64,000 nucleotides of DNA from Agrostemma githago (Eukaryota > Streptophyta > Magnoliopsida > Caryophyllales > Caryophyllaceae): assembly GCA_958450325.1 (NCBI GenBank), contig OY288259.1, positions 28,700,734-28,764,733 on the forward strand, read 5' to 3'. The notes under the pieces were generated by a model. It had not been told where the DNA came from. It made no database searches and saw nothing but the letters and a program-made list of their open reading frames with translations. The translations under genes were made by a program, and so were the position numbers. Positions 23,056-34,755 of this stretch are shown here, piece after piece; within the stretch, counting starts at the first letter, position 1, and every line of letters begins with the position of its first letter.

Positions 23056-24149
23056 GACTACCTCGACTAAGCAACAACAACGAAGACAGAGGAAAACTGA
23101 GGGGTCGAGTGGAGATGAAAACGAACAGGGTCGATAGCAACAACAGAAGAAAATAGCAGCAGCGAGCACCAAAACACCACGCAGAAGGAGGTAGATGATG
23201 ATTGTGCGTGAGGGTGATGAAAAAGAGGATGCTAGGGGAGGAGAACACTGATTTAGGGGGGATAAATGATGAGGAAAAGGTGAAGCGGTGGAATTAACAA
23301 AAGAAGGGAGATGTATCGAAGAGGTGGAGAAAAAAAAAACAAAAAGAGGAAAAGGGAGTGATCGAACGTAATAGGTGGGAAAAACAAGGGAAAGGGAAAT
23401 GAATCCGCTCAAATTAAAGTGGGTTCGAAATATGGATTGATTAAATGAATTGGGTAGAAGACGAATTCCGTAACGATACGTTGACTGACCCACGAAATCG
23501 AGTTAAAAACGAATTGATAAAAATAATTGGACCGACTAATAAAATTTGTAAAATAATAGACGTTTCTCGAGATATAATTAATTATTTGAGACGAAGTTTA
23601 TAGAAATAAATAATTAGACGATGAAATAGTTTTTTCCGATAAATAATAAATCTTCGATAAAGGGAACTAAAATGATTTCTCGAGGAAAGGTAATAAATGT
23701 TTTGACAAAACTTAAAACAAATGAGCTTCGAGCCGAAAATAGAAATTCGAGCTTAACTATAATTAAATAAAAAGAATTAAGATTAAATTGTCGAGATAGA
23801 CTTTTGATAAAAATTAAATTAAATGTATAAAATAAATTGAAACAGAAATAAAATTATTTTTTAAATATAAGAAGAGTTTCCGAGACAAATAGAATTTTAG
23901 GAGTTTGAAACGATTAAACGATAAATTCATTTTATAATTATTTCAAGAATCATGAGTTAAATCGCATGCAAAATAAAAATACGAACACAACTTTAATTTA
24001 ATTTAATTTATAAAATCAGGGGTATTACAATCGCGTTGTAGTCCGATCGTCATCGGGTGTTTGTCGGGCACCCCTGCAACCACCAGGTCAATATCTGGGT
24101 GTATACACAACCGCAGCAGCAGCAACAACAAGCAGTGACATTCGAATAT

Positions 24150-25859
24150 TCGAATTTCACGACCTCCGTTCATTTGGCATCATGCCTAACACAACAGTCA
24201 GTTCATGTTCCATCTAGATTTCCCAACTTACTCACCTATCGACTTCTCATTAAAACGACTCCACCTAACTGATACGTGTACCGACGTTCTTTCTCACATA
24301 AGTAACATATGACCATGATATTTTATTCGATAACAACATATCTAACCACAAGACCCACACTGGAGCAAATGAAGACGACCTAATATGACCTGAATGTACC
24401 CTTAGTTCATCATTAGCAATGAGGCGGACTTCATTAAATCATACGATAAGATAGAGATTTTCACATATCACTTTGAACAAGCCAAAATATCATTTTTGTG
24501 AATTAATAAAAACACGCTTTCAGAACATTGCTTTCGTGGTATAAAGATCATAATTAAATTATTATAATTCGAATTAGTGTAAAATTATTGTGGTTAGATT
24601 CCCAAGACGGTTCCCTAAAACTTCCCAATTCAAATCATTTTCAAATTCCAAACGTAACAGTGACTTTCAAACTCGTTTTCACGAAGTGTCAAATTCTGAC
24701 CCCATAAAACTTTTGATACATAAAACAGTTTTAAAACGTCTTTTGAACGGGGTCACGTTCTGGCAGTATACAGACTCTTTAAATTACAAGTAGAAAAATC
24801 TAAGTGATAGCTTAATCTCTAAATAAGGTTTTCAAATAAATAAAAACTTGACCACCGACAAATTTGACAACGTATGGGACCTCCGTTCATAATAAATTCA
24901 TTATAATTGAAGTACTAGGAAATAAATGACCAAATTCTACTAGGATAGCTAGATTGAAAATAAATATTAGTCTCTTTTCATAATATACGACATAGGCACT
25001 GCGAACAGGTGTAATAACTCAGTAAACGCGTTGTTCGTGCTAGGAAAAAAATGTAGATTGTTTTGTCATCCACTTACCACAGGTTTTTAAGCATGTATGT
25101 TTAACCGCTAAGGACAAAAACCAACAAGAACGCATGACTCGAAAACTACCACACTAACAAGGGTGCATATATAGTTGAAACGAAACATAAATATCCAATT
25201 AAACTTGACAAACATTCACATTAATGCACACTTAAACCATGTAAGTATCAAACACTTAATTAAAATATTACGATAGGAACACTATCACTAGTCGTTGGCC
25301 CCTAGTGACACCCTATCAGGTAACATGAACTTAGTACTAGCTTGTTACATAAATAAGGATGACGAATGTTACCACAAAGTCAACTACCAAAATCTTTTCA
25401 ATGCGTACGACACAACTTCGTACAAACACCTTGACGTTGTATCTAAAGTTAATAGTTACACTGGCTATAACCTTTCTCCCACCAAAGATAATCATATATA
25501 CCCCCACGTACAGTAACTCCGAGCATCATATGACATTGTACTAACTAACATATCATGCTAACATCGTAAATAGCAAGTAGTTACACATCACCTTAAACAG
25601 CTCACAACATCACACGCAACAAACAACACAATCAGTTACCACAGGCAGTCATCACAAGACATTCATTGCATCACAACGTATCCCTTCCTATTACATACCC
25701 ATCTTGTACTCACACGCGGTTACCGGGTCAACACCAGGAGGGCCGAAGGTGCTATAAGAACGTCTCCTCAACCAAGTTTTAGAGAGTCTCATGATGGTCT
25801 ATTACCGGGTTTCATTTTACTTTTCCTAGGTTCATTTATTTTAGGCTTCAGGATCGTTC
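24150..25859 (-). mobile_element. Leader/internal start of element G (truncated)
   Basis: This region lies downstream (minus strand) of the primer-binding site at 25860-25871, so it is the start of the internal region of a retrotransposon whose 5' LTR is 25875-27876. No gag reading frame is recognisable; ORFs are short. It breaks off near 24145, where sequence of LTR F resumes, so a deletion has joined the two. Confidence 0.55.
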
Positions 25860-25871
25860 GCTCTGATACCA
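25860..25871 (-). other. Primer-binding site of element G (initiator-Met tRNA)
   Basis: Minus strand TGGTATCAGAGC, complementary to the 3' end of plant initiator methionine tRNA, three bases after the LTR end TGTTACA. Confidence 0.85.
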
Positions 25872-25874
25872 CTT

Positions 25875-27876
25875 TGTAACACCCCCATTTACGTAGGAGC
25901 CTTACCAGACATTCCCCAGTAAATAAGAATATTACCAACTTGGTTTCCCGAGGTAGTAGCTCATTACAATACAACATGAAATGCCAAACCGACCATCTTA
26001 TTTAAACATTACAACTCATTAACTATACCAACTCTAGTTACACAGCGGAAGCTATACAATCTGTAAAACGGAAATGCCTACGCATTCACCCGTACTACGT
26101 CTAGGCTCATAATTCCGTACATGCATCCCAGCATCCAAACACATCACGACATACATAACCTGCATTATAGACTGCTCCCCAATTGACCGAAAATGTCAAT
26201 TGGATCACCACAGGCCCCCAGGAAATTGGGTGATATTTTAAGACATAATAAACAAGCTCAGCCACGCTCAGTAAGGAATAATCATACAATTCAATAAAGT
26301 AATAGTTCAGCCTGCGATAAACAATTCCGATACAAATACACAATCACGATAATACAACCATATGTAATCAAGATCCCAATGATCTCAATATCAATCTCAA
26401 TTCCAAACTCGGTTTCCACACTAGAAACCACAATAGTACCAGGGGTCCCGTATTCATTAATGTGCACATCCCTTATAAGGCCGACCCAAAAGAGGCGAAT
26501 AACAAGGCAGGTTCGAGATCAACCGAACCTAGGTTACTTTTCTAGGTAACCTTCACATTCCAAGTGTGGTCCCGCAAACACCAACGCGGTCGTAGCCTCT
26601 CATATCAAAGCGTGGGCCCGCAGGCACCAACGCGGTCGTAGCCTCTCATATCAAACTCTGTATCGGAATCTGATCTCGATAAATAATACTCAGCATCAGA
26701 ATCTCAATAATTCCAATTCATCACAATGTCATTCATATACTCATGCTCAACATATCATTCAACCGAAATATAAATATAACATTATAACAGTAAGGTTAAA
26801 CCTTACCTAATCAGCAATTCACAGCAACGCTTGTAGCACAGTTCATCACGGAAACTCTACGAAGTCTGATCCTAATAGAATAGTACATACTTTAATTAAT
26901 ATCGAACATAACGTAATTAAATTATAAAAGAACCGATGCTGACCTAGCTACCCAACCTAACTAAATTATAAATTAGACCGACCCGCTATTATAATGACTC
27001 TCAGTCGCGCCTTGGCCGACCCAAGCAACGACCAACCGTGACTCGGTTAGACCCGAGACCACGCGACAGCAACACCTACCAACAACAACAACAACAACAA
27101 CAATAACAATAATACTTATTTAGCTCCCGCTTGTACGTACCAAGCATAACAACGACAATAGGACAAAGCAGACATTAGTAGCACAGTCCACGAAAACCAC
27201 CGCAACCACACAATAGCCCCCAATCCACGACAACAATCCCCAACACCACGACCACAACAACAAGCATGTGACACCAGACACGAATACTATGACACGAGCA
27301 GCATCTCGTGCGCCCACCAGTACTAACACGATGACACGACCCTAGACTGACAACGACACTTCTAATCGGACAACGAATTGCAACTAACAACATTAAAACG
27401 AGATTCCAATGTAGACATACCTAGGGTTGTGTGCATGGCGTAACCGGTGGCCCGACTCGACTCCTAGAATTCTTTTTTTGTTCCTCTTGCAACGTGCGAC
27501 AGAAAACGGATAAGGTCTCAGTAAGAATAAGTCAATTATGGCTAAGTATGCGTGATGATTGATCGAAAGGGGTTAAAGGATAGTGATGATGGTCTGCGTG
27601 ATGATGGAGGCATGTGTAGCTAGGGATGAAAGATGATTGTAATGGGTGTAGAAGTGACGGTTACCCAGTTATGAATAGGTTTATACATATAGTTTGTGTA
27701 CTCTAAAAATTAGGTAATACGTTTATTCTTTAAAGAATAAGTTTGTGTGTCATGGTCCACTAAGGAATGAGCATTGATTTGTCCTGGCCCACTAAGTCGG
27801 TTCTGATTGACTTAGGTTTGACACAACTTAACTGTCTTGACTCGAGTTTGACTTCTATCTAAGAACGGGTATTACA
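25875..27876 (-). mobile_element. 5' LTR of element G, 2.0 kb
   Basis: On the plus strand it begins TGTAACACCCCCATT and ends CGGGTATTACA, so it has TG...CA ends and short inverted termini. The adjacent initiator-Met primer site on the left shows that this is a 5' LTR read on the minus strand. It is distinct in sequence from family 1 apart from the termini. It is inserted in, or joined to, the 3' LTR of element H at 27876/27877. Likely a Ty3 chromovirus of Tekay type by its primer site and termini. Confidence 0.75.
26565..26655. repeat. 47-bp tandem duplication in LTR G
   Basis: Two copies starting GTGGTCCCGC and GTGGGCCCGC, each containing CACCAACGCGGTCGTAGCC, 47 bases apart. Confidence 0.85.
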
Positions 27877-28540
27877 TGAAACATATCAAAAGAAAGGAAG
27901 GGATTACGTCAAAACAAAAATGGGGGAAAGGGGCTGAATGTAGCTCGTAATAAAGTGGGGTTAGAAATACGGGTTAATTTAATGGATCGGGTAAGAGACG
28001 AATTTTGAAACGATAAGTTGACTGACCCACGAACTCGAATTAAAATCTAGTCAATAAAATTAATAAATAATCGGGCCATCCAATAAAATGAGTAAATAAA
28101 GTATTTGAGACGAAAACGAAGTGTATAGTAATAAAAAATTAGACGATGAAATAGTATTTCCCGATAAATAATAAATCTTCGATAAAGTGAATTAAATTGA
28201 TTTTTCGAGGAAAGTTAGTAGATGTTTTGACGAAACTTAAAATAAATGAGCTTCGAGCTGAAAATAGAAACTCAATCTTAAATTTAAATAAATGAAAAGA
28301 ATTTAGAATTTAAATTGCCGAAATAGACTTTCGATAAGAGTTAAATAAACTGACAAATTGAAATGAAATCAAAGTTACATTTTAAACATAAAAAGACTTT
28401 GGGAGATAAATAAATTTTAGGAGTTCAAAATGATTGAAAAAAATAAATTTGTTTTATAATGATTTTAACATTTACGAGTTAAATCGTAAATAGTATAAAA
28501 GTTAAATAAAATTTAATTTAGAAAAATCAGGGGTGTTACA
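27877..28540 (-). mobile_element. 3' LTR of element H (first 664 bp only)
   Basis: Minus strand starts TGTAACACCCCTGATTTTTC at 28540 and follows the family-1 LTR (compare 56450-57059, shared GTTGACTGACCCACGAA), stopping at 27877, where LTR G begins. Confidence 0.8.
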
Positions 28541-28580
28541 ACCTTCTCCACTAAAAGAAGTTTCGTCCTCGAAACTTACA
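28541..28580 (-). other. Polypurine tract and pol-end remnant of element H
   Basis: The minus strand reads GAGGACGAAACTT, then CTTTTAGTGGAGAAGGT, directly before the LTR. A FRGRNF/EDET-type coding end with such a tract is characteristic of Tekay/Del-type chromoviruses; only this remnant survives. Confidence 0.65.
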
Positions 28581-31501
28581 AAAACATAAAAATAGAATGG
28601 AAAACAAAATTATATCACTTGAATAAAATGAGAATCCTTAACTCACCTCACAATCTTGGTTTAAAAAATTTTACAACTTCAAACCTGACATGAAATCGGA
28701 ATCGAGGGAAAAAAAATTTCAAGATAAATTGGGCTCAGTTACCCAAAGTTTAAAATCATTTAAGTTAATAAAATCGTAAGTTAAATATCATTCGATTAAA
28801 TAATGACAAAAAATAATATTTGTAAACGAACTCGAGGAGGAGAGTACCCAAATATTTTCAAAGCAACAGTAAAACGTTTTGATTAAGAAATTCGACAACA
28901 TTTTGTTGTAAGATCAAACTAAAATTTGAGAAATCAAATTTTGTAGTTAGTAAATAAAAATCTAACCAGTCGCTAGACGTTTTCAATAATATTTCAAAAA
29001 TCTACCGACAGTATATCGAAAACTTGTACATACGAAATTATTTAGAAACTCTTAAAACTGTTTTATTTATTAACCTTACAGAAATCAAAGTATTTGTATT
29101 TATGAAGGTTCAATAAAATTCCAATTGTTTGAAAATCAAAATTTTAAACAATTTCGAAATATTTTAAAATAAATTAATAAGACATTTTGAAACAGGACTA
29201 AATATATGTTATCAACCAAAAAAAATAAAGTATAACGTTCTTACTGGTATAACTCGAAAATGTTAAATTCCATGATAACCAAAAACTTAAATTTACTCAA
29301 AGTTTTAACAAAAACGGGGAGTTTTAAAATTTGAAATTATGCTTCAAAATGTTAAAATTTCATGAAAATCAAAATTTTAAAATTAGACAAACTTTTCATA
29401 ATATTGGTTCAGGAAAAAGGTAAACGGATAATTAGAGTCAAGGTCAACGACAAATAGAAGCAAAAATTTTCAAACCCGATAAAGAAGTCGAAGGGGTTGG
29501 CCGAAGAAGAAGTAATAGTATTAAAGAAAAGCTAAGGGGAGTACGAAATTGAGAGTCAAATAAAGCTCTCAATGATTAGAGAATAAATGAACCATATCAA
29601 GATTCCTAGCACGACTCCCACGAACACGGGTTCCTAATTACCATCAAATAATACTAAGTCCAATATTAGGAATTAGGTGGTACTACCCAGTTTATACCTC
29701 CAAAATTACGATTTACGTGATTATCCCATTGTTCAAACGACACGATACTAATCCACAAATGCTTTAAAATCTAATCTCATTAATTAAAATTCCAACGGTC
29801 ATCAAAACGCACTCAAACTTGTAACTGTTAAGGTTCCTAAATCCAAGCTCATAGGGTTTGAAATCGAGGTATACTCCAAATTTCTCGATTAAAGAACACT
29901 AAACAAGGTCCACCAATTTAACAATGCTCGTTTACGAAATCCTCAAAAAATGATCACCAACATATTTATAATGCCACAAGTACGGGAGCTGGGAAAGTAC
30001 AACAAATCCTCAAACACGCTCAAACCTATAGGTAATGGCTCAAACACTTACATCTTCAAACACGTCATTCAACTAAGGTTTCTGAGGAGTCCATCAAATG
30101 TCTAATTACAACAAGGCCAACGTAATATGTTTAATTACTCAATGAAGTCATAATCTCGCTGGTCAAAGAATCCTGAATGGTAAATTCCATCAAAATAATT
30201 GGCATCAAAGTATCCCTCAAAACAACATAGTAATACCAAACTGTGATTGTGCATGATCGTTCTCTTCTTCAAGGACAACAACAATTTATCCAAGTTAGAT
30301 CACTCAACTCCAAATTCATAGGTTACAACCTTAAACAACGGCCAATAATCTAATCTTTTAGAAACACGGGTAATCTATGTCAACCAAAATTTCTAACGAC
30401 ATTATGAAAACCTTTAATGGTACCACAAAACTCAGGCTAACAATTTAAACAATACTCTATGATCCCAAATGTTCGCGATGCATCCATCAAATAAGCATTA
30501 GGTAAGAATCCCAAAGTAATGTTATCAATTACACTTAGTTCGGTTCTAGGTTAGGTACTAGATATCCATCAAATATGACATACTCTTACCACTCCAAAAT
30601 ATCATTCAACTTTAAGTATTCTATATAATCATGTAGCCTATAACCCAAGGCTGCTCGGTATCTAAGGTATCATCCTAATTCCATCAATCAACAATTTGTC
30701 ATTCAAATCAATCCTCAAGAATTTCTTACTTCCTTAGAAAATAGGGTAAAACTCATTTCTCAAACCAGGTAACAAGGGTTTACTAAACCTCAAACATCTA
30801 TAACTTTCCATGGGGTTCACTTGGACTAAAATCGGTCAAACCAAAGAATCTCAAGAGGAAAGATGGTAAAGTAGGAGAATTAATCAAAGAATTATCATAA
30901 GAATGAAGACAAGAATTTATAAGAGAAGAGTTGGAAGAGGTAGAGGCAGGGAGAAAGTAATCAATGATCCTAGATAACTAAGATCTAAAACGAGAAGGGA
31001 ATCTTCGGACGTCTACGGTTCCACAAAGCAATTCGCGGGATATCTTCATCATCTCGTAGGGATACAAGCACACTAGTATTAGGTCGCTCCATCAGGATCA
31101 AAAGTGATATCACATCTGAGTCTGTTACACCGTCACGGAACTGGAATATACTCTTGATCATCAGGCCTGTACCTTAAGCAAACTTAACCGGAGGTGAAAA
31201 GTCACCATCGGCATCTTTCTTGGAGCACCAAGTTGTCCACTCGAGTCAGCAGGCGCTGAGAGTTCTAAGCAGGTCATGTCCCGATCTGGAGCAGCATCAT
31301 ATCAACATCTTGTTCATTCATCTTCTTCTCGATAAAAGAAACAAATATTCAATGCTAGTCATTGAGTTACAAGAACATATAAACCTAACAGTTAAGTCCT
31401 TACTTTGATTTCTACCCATCTCTCACTAATAATCTTTTAATGTTCAAATCATTTACTGGTATTTTTCCTAGAATCAGATGTAAGTGTCGGGAGCAACGAT
31501 G
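28581..31501 (-). mobile_element. Internal region of element H, about 2.9 kb, no coding domains
   Basis: Lies between the primer site at 31502 and the polypurine tract at 28541 and should therefore hold gag-pol, but no frame longer than about 90 codons and no gag, protease, RT or integrase motif is visible. AT-rich throughout. Long LTRs plus a non-coding interior fit a large retrotransposon derivative moved by proteins from a relative. Confidence 0.6.
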
Positions 31502-31513
31502 CTCTGATACCAA
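31502..31513 (-). other. Primer-binding site of element H (initiator-Met tRNA)
   Basis: Minus strand TGGTATCAGAGC, two bases after the LTR end GGGGATTACA at 31516. It fixes family 1 as an LTR family and fixes its orientation. Confidence 0.9.
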
Positions 31514-31515
31514 CT

Positions 31516-33274
31516 GTAATCCCCTAGAAAATCTAACGCAATACAGTGGCGGAAATACTGTATAGTTGGGATTAAAACACACTGACAAACTATAGGTTAT
31601 TAAAAGAAATGGTAAGTCAATACAAAGTCCACATTTTATAAAAATAGCTAAAAAGAAAATTCTCCAAACGGGTTTATAAAAATCCATAAATCAAGAATGA
31701 ATAATGAGTAGGATCCACGCTACTCACTAGCTCACACCCAAAACCAGCAGCAAATACCTGTCATGTTATAAACATAACAGCCACATCAGTGGGGAGTAAC
31801 TCGGACGTTCTCCCAACCATATTATATCATATGGACAATAATAGTATTACTATATCAAAATAATTAAATGAAAAGGATTAATTGATATAATAAAAAATAA
31901 GCTTTCGGAGAAAACTTAAAATATTGGAATAATAAAATAAGAACAAGTTTTCAGAAGAAAATTTCAAATATTTGTCAACCACCAAACCAAAATGTATCGA
32001 TAATAATACAAATATTCAAAATGGTGTTATGGATAGGATTAGTGTAGAAGGCCAGACTTTCACTAGAACAATACTAAAAACTAACTTCGAGAACTTTGTT
32101 CAAACAAATCAAACTTCGATCTCTAACTAGGCTACTCAACCATAATAGGATAGCGACTTATAAATGCCTGGTCCTAGTTTAAGATGATATGTACACCCCT
32201 CCCGAGCACCATAAATACTCAGTTCAACCCGACGACGTCTTACACTGCGAGGCACGAGTTTAAGAAAATATACACACACTCTCGAACACTGTATATGCTC
32301 AGTTCAACAACCAGTATGGCCCATAAAGACACAACAGCCTTATAGTTGATGGCAAAAACGTAAACCCCAAAATATATTACTCTAAATCTCACACTGGTCT
32401 TATTCCACGACTCCAAAACAAAGCGATTATCGATATAAACAAAAGTTATAATCATTGTAAATAATATGAAGATAAAAGGAATAAACATTTTATATTAAAT
32501 GGAAACTTTCTATAAATAGAAACTTACTAATTTTAGAAAGTTACTTAAAATAGAAATAGTATTATAGAATATACGTAAGTATTAAAATAAGTGAAATGTA
32601 TTAAAATAGCATTTCTAACAAAATTAACATTTAACTATTACCGTCGTTATTGTAACTTTACTATTTTTTAAAGTCTGTTACTAAAACTATAAATAAAATA
32701 GGATAAGTAAAAATATAGTATTTTATAAATAATTAGGAGAATCGAGTTAAAATGATAAATGTTCGGAAAAGAGATGTTTTAAGAAAATGATATCAAAATT
32801 AATTGAGTCAACGAGTTTTTTATAAATGAAATGAATTTTATTAATAAATAATATGGATTTCACTAAGAATAGTCAATTGTAAACAAATATGAAATTATTA
32901 GTGAAAATTGCCTCGACTAAAATTATATTTAAAACAAAATCCACTATTTTCTCAATCATTAATATAAGTCGTAGGACAAAATTAATTTAATTAACAAGTC
33001 CTTAAATCTCGATTATTTTATTAAAATACGATTTTAAGTTAAAAATTACTCCCTCCGAGTTCCTATTATTGTTCCAAAAGCTTTTGGAGTGGAAAATAAG
33101 GAAGGAGAAATGAGTGGTTTAAAAAATAAGGAGGAAGAGAGGAAAATGGGAGAGTAATTGTGAACCACATATTGATTGCCTAAAAAGGAAAGTGGGACAA
33201 AAATCAAACTCAGCCCAAAAAGGAAAGTGGGACAATAATAGGAACTCGGAGGGAGTAGAAATTAACGAAAATTA
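31516..33274 (-). mobile_element. 5' LTR of element H (family 1, outer half missing)
   Basis: The plus strand starts TGTAATCCCCTAG and follows LTRs F, I and J for about 1.55 kb. A Stowaway MITE (33049-33255) interrupts it. Sequence resumes for about 15 bases and then switches to a family-2 LTR end near 33275, so more than half of the LTR was deleted. Confidence 0.85.
33049..33255. mobile_element. Stowaway-like MITE, 207 bp
   Basis: Same termini as the MITE at 20813 (CTCCCTCCGAGTTCC), with TA on both sides (33047-33048, 33256-33257). The homologous family-1 sequence at about 15000 has the empty site AAAAATTAGAAATTAACG with one TA, confirming the insertion. Confidence 0.95.
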
Positions 33275-33397
33275 GAAAGTTCGGTGGCGACTCCACTTCG
33301 ATTTAAATTTCAATTCGATCCATTCTCATATGGAGATTCATTCGCTTCCCCAAACCCGCGCGTGGCCGCGTCGGGGTGGACCTATGTCGTGTCCACA
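33275..33397 (+). mobile_element. Family-2 LTR, last 120 bp only
   Basis: Matches the minus strand of 2323-2440 closely (TCGGTGGCGACTCCACTTCG; ATATGGAGATTCATTCGC) and ends at the true LTR terminus GTCCACA at 33397. Beyond this the internal region of element C starts. The left side is joined to LTR H. Confidence 0.85.
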
Positions 33398-33901
33398 AAG
33401 TGTAAGGGTCAAATGATAGAGGCTAAGGCTAGTAGGGGGTTGGGTGGGGGTAAAAAGTGAATGGGTGGGCTCAAATGTCGAAGAAGAGGCGAAAGGAGTA
33501 GCTGGGCACCATCCCGGTCGGGATGGACTTCTTCCCGGTTGGGACGGACTTGATCCCGGTCGGGATGGCACATCAGAGAACCCACTTTTCAGCACACTCA
33601 TCCCGATCGGGATGACATCCTTCCCGGTCGGGATGACTCTTCTAGCCCTTCATTTTCTCGATAGCTTCACCCACAAGACCACCAATACAACGAGATCTAA
33701 AATCTCGTCCCCAAAAGCTTGTCAAAAGCTTCAAAAACCGACTTCCTTGCCCAAAATCTAAGCTTCTATCATCAACTACTTCTCTCAAAACTTCATCTTC
33801 ACTATGACCTATCAAATGAACTCCATAAACATCATCAAACTCCCTCCCTCACATCGCTCAAGAAAATTCCAAATTACAAGATTTCCACAAAAACTAACAA
33901 A
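33398..33901 (-). mobile_element. Internal remnant of Athila-like element C (gag deleted)
   Basis: The minus strand matches the region after the gag-protease ORF in element A (39370-39850), but here it starts immediately at the primer site. The whole gag-protease gene is absent from C. It ends at 33398 against the family-2 LTR terminus. A cluster of TCCCGACCGGGA-type repeats lies at 33511-33634. Confidence 0.75.
33511..33634. repeat. TCCCGACCGGGA-type quasi-palindromes in element C interior
   Basis: Five units of the form TCCCGRYCGGGA (mostly as TCCCGGTCGGGA). Equivalent interior clusters are at 39582-39747 in A and 43365-43530 in B. Confidence 0.85.
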
Positions 33902-33919
33902 TCCCCGGCAACGGCGCCA
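33902..33919 (-). other. Primer-binding site of element C (Asp tRNA)
   Basis: Minus strand TGGCGCCGTTGCCGGGGA, complementary to the 3' end of plant Asp tRNA, as used by Athila-type elements. It lies three bases from the LTR end at 33923. Confidence 0.9.
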
Positions 33920-34567
33920 ATTTGTTGGGAGGATTTTGTCGTGGATCCCACCGATCAAAATACACCAACTAACCTAGGCTTGGTAGCAAATGGTAAGTCG
34001 GGTCGATATCTTCAGGGACGGAAATGGGTTTAGACTAATGGGTGCTATGGTCCAAGACTAGGTCCGAGACAAGCTAAACTAGGGTGATGGCTAAGATCGA
34101 CTAAGGACTAAGCTAAACAAGTAACTAATGACAAAAGGAAACAAATAAATCAATAAGAAGAAACTAGGGCTAGGTCGGATTCATGGATGTCAAGGAGATA
34201 AAAAGAAGGAAACGGGGTTACTAGCATGCTGATAAGTGTATTTTGTAGTGCCTATTTTGTTGTGTTTGGTCCCTTTTTACCTTGTGAAATCGCTCTTTGG
34301 AGCGGTTTCTGGGCTACTCATGCTTCCTTTAGTTCGTTTTAGGTTCCCGAGACCGTTCATGGAGAATTGGAACGATTCCGACTCGTTTCACACACTTTTG
34401 GAGCCAACGAAGAAAAGGAACGATCACTCGGTGCCTTGGATTCGATCCCGAGATCTTGGGACCCATTGCCGAGCCCCTTAGACTCGATCCCGAGCCCCGA
34501 GAATCGTCGGGAAGCCCATGAGAAGCAAGGAGGGACCTTACAGATCTTATTGGAGGCCTACAAGGTC

Positions 34568-34695
34568 CTTCCCGGGCGGGAAGAGTACCCATCCCGACCG
34601 GGAAGGAGTGCGTGTTTACATAGGCTGCTGTTTAGGCCGTCCCGACCGGGACCATTCCATCCCGACCGGGAAGGATGGTCCATCCCGACCGGGAT
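34568..34695. repeat. Five TCCCGACCGGGA-type units in 5' LTR A
   Basis: Units are spaced 19-45 bases apart just upstream of the TATA box. The matching 3' LTR (50275-50422) has six. Confidence 0.88.
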
Positions 34696-34748
34696 GGAGT
34701 AGCTGTAGCCGCGTGACTTTCTTTTCTTCTCCTTCACTCTTGTAACCT

Positions 34749-34755
34749 TATAAAT
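34749..34755 (+). promoter_or_regulatory. TATA box of LTR A
   Basis: TATAAAT; the same element is at 50476-50482 in the 3' LTR and as TATATATA at 40583-40590 and 46604-46611 in the LTRs of B. This marks the U3 promoter, with the palindrome cluster directly upstream. Confidence 0.6.

Larger units (their letters stand above)
18029..24029 (-). mobile_element. Family-1 LTR I, full length, carrying CACTA 2
   Basis: The left terminus TATAATGCCCTGG is a mutated form of TGTAATCCCCTAG; the right terminus is AATCAGGGGTATTACA. Without the 2247-bp CACTA and its duplicated triplet it would be about 3.75 kb, close to the 3797 bp of the uninterrupted copy J. Flanking pentamers GTCGG and ATCGC share TCG and look like a decayed duplication; comparison with the empty site in LTR D supports GTCGC as the original. 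No internal region, so a solo LTR. Confidence 0.85.
15977..24107 (-). mobile_element. Family-2 solo LTR E with CAACC duplication, split by LTR I
   Basis: On the plus strand it starts TGTGGACGCC at 15977 and ends GGTGTATACA at 24107, i.e. the minus-strand family-2 ends. CAACC is duplicated at 15972-15976 and 24108-24112. Its first part (15977-18028) aligns in reverse with the LTR at 57300-59387, for example the block CTGAGTAAGGGGTGAGGGTA at 16440. The last 78 bases (24030-24107) match the beginning of that LTR. Between them lies the family-1 LTR I. Confidence 0.88.

Noticed and set aside
22688..23493. Long Leu/Phe/Ser-rich minus-strand ORFs and an Arg-rich plus-strand ORF
   Set aside because: Both are translations of purine-rich microsatellite DNA in LTR I; the same tracts in other copies give different frames.
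26107..27393. Minus-strand ORFs of 69-78 codons
   Set aside because: Located within LTR G, no domain, low-complexity Val/Cys-rich translation.
33338..34702. Plus- and minus-strand ORFs rich in PSRPGRDG
   Set aside because: They are readings of the TCCCGACCGGGA repeats, which give similar peptides in several frames; they lie in LTR or UTR DNA and shift frame between copies.
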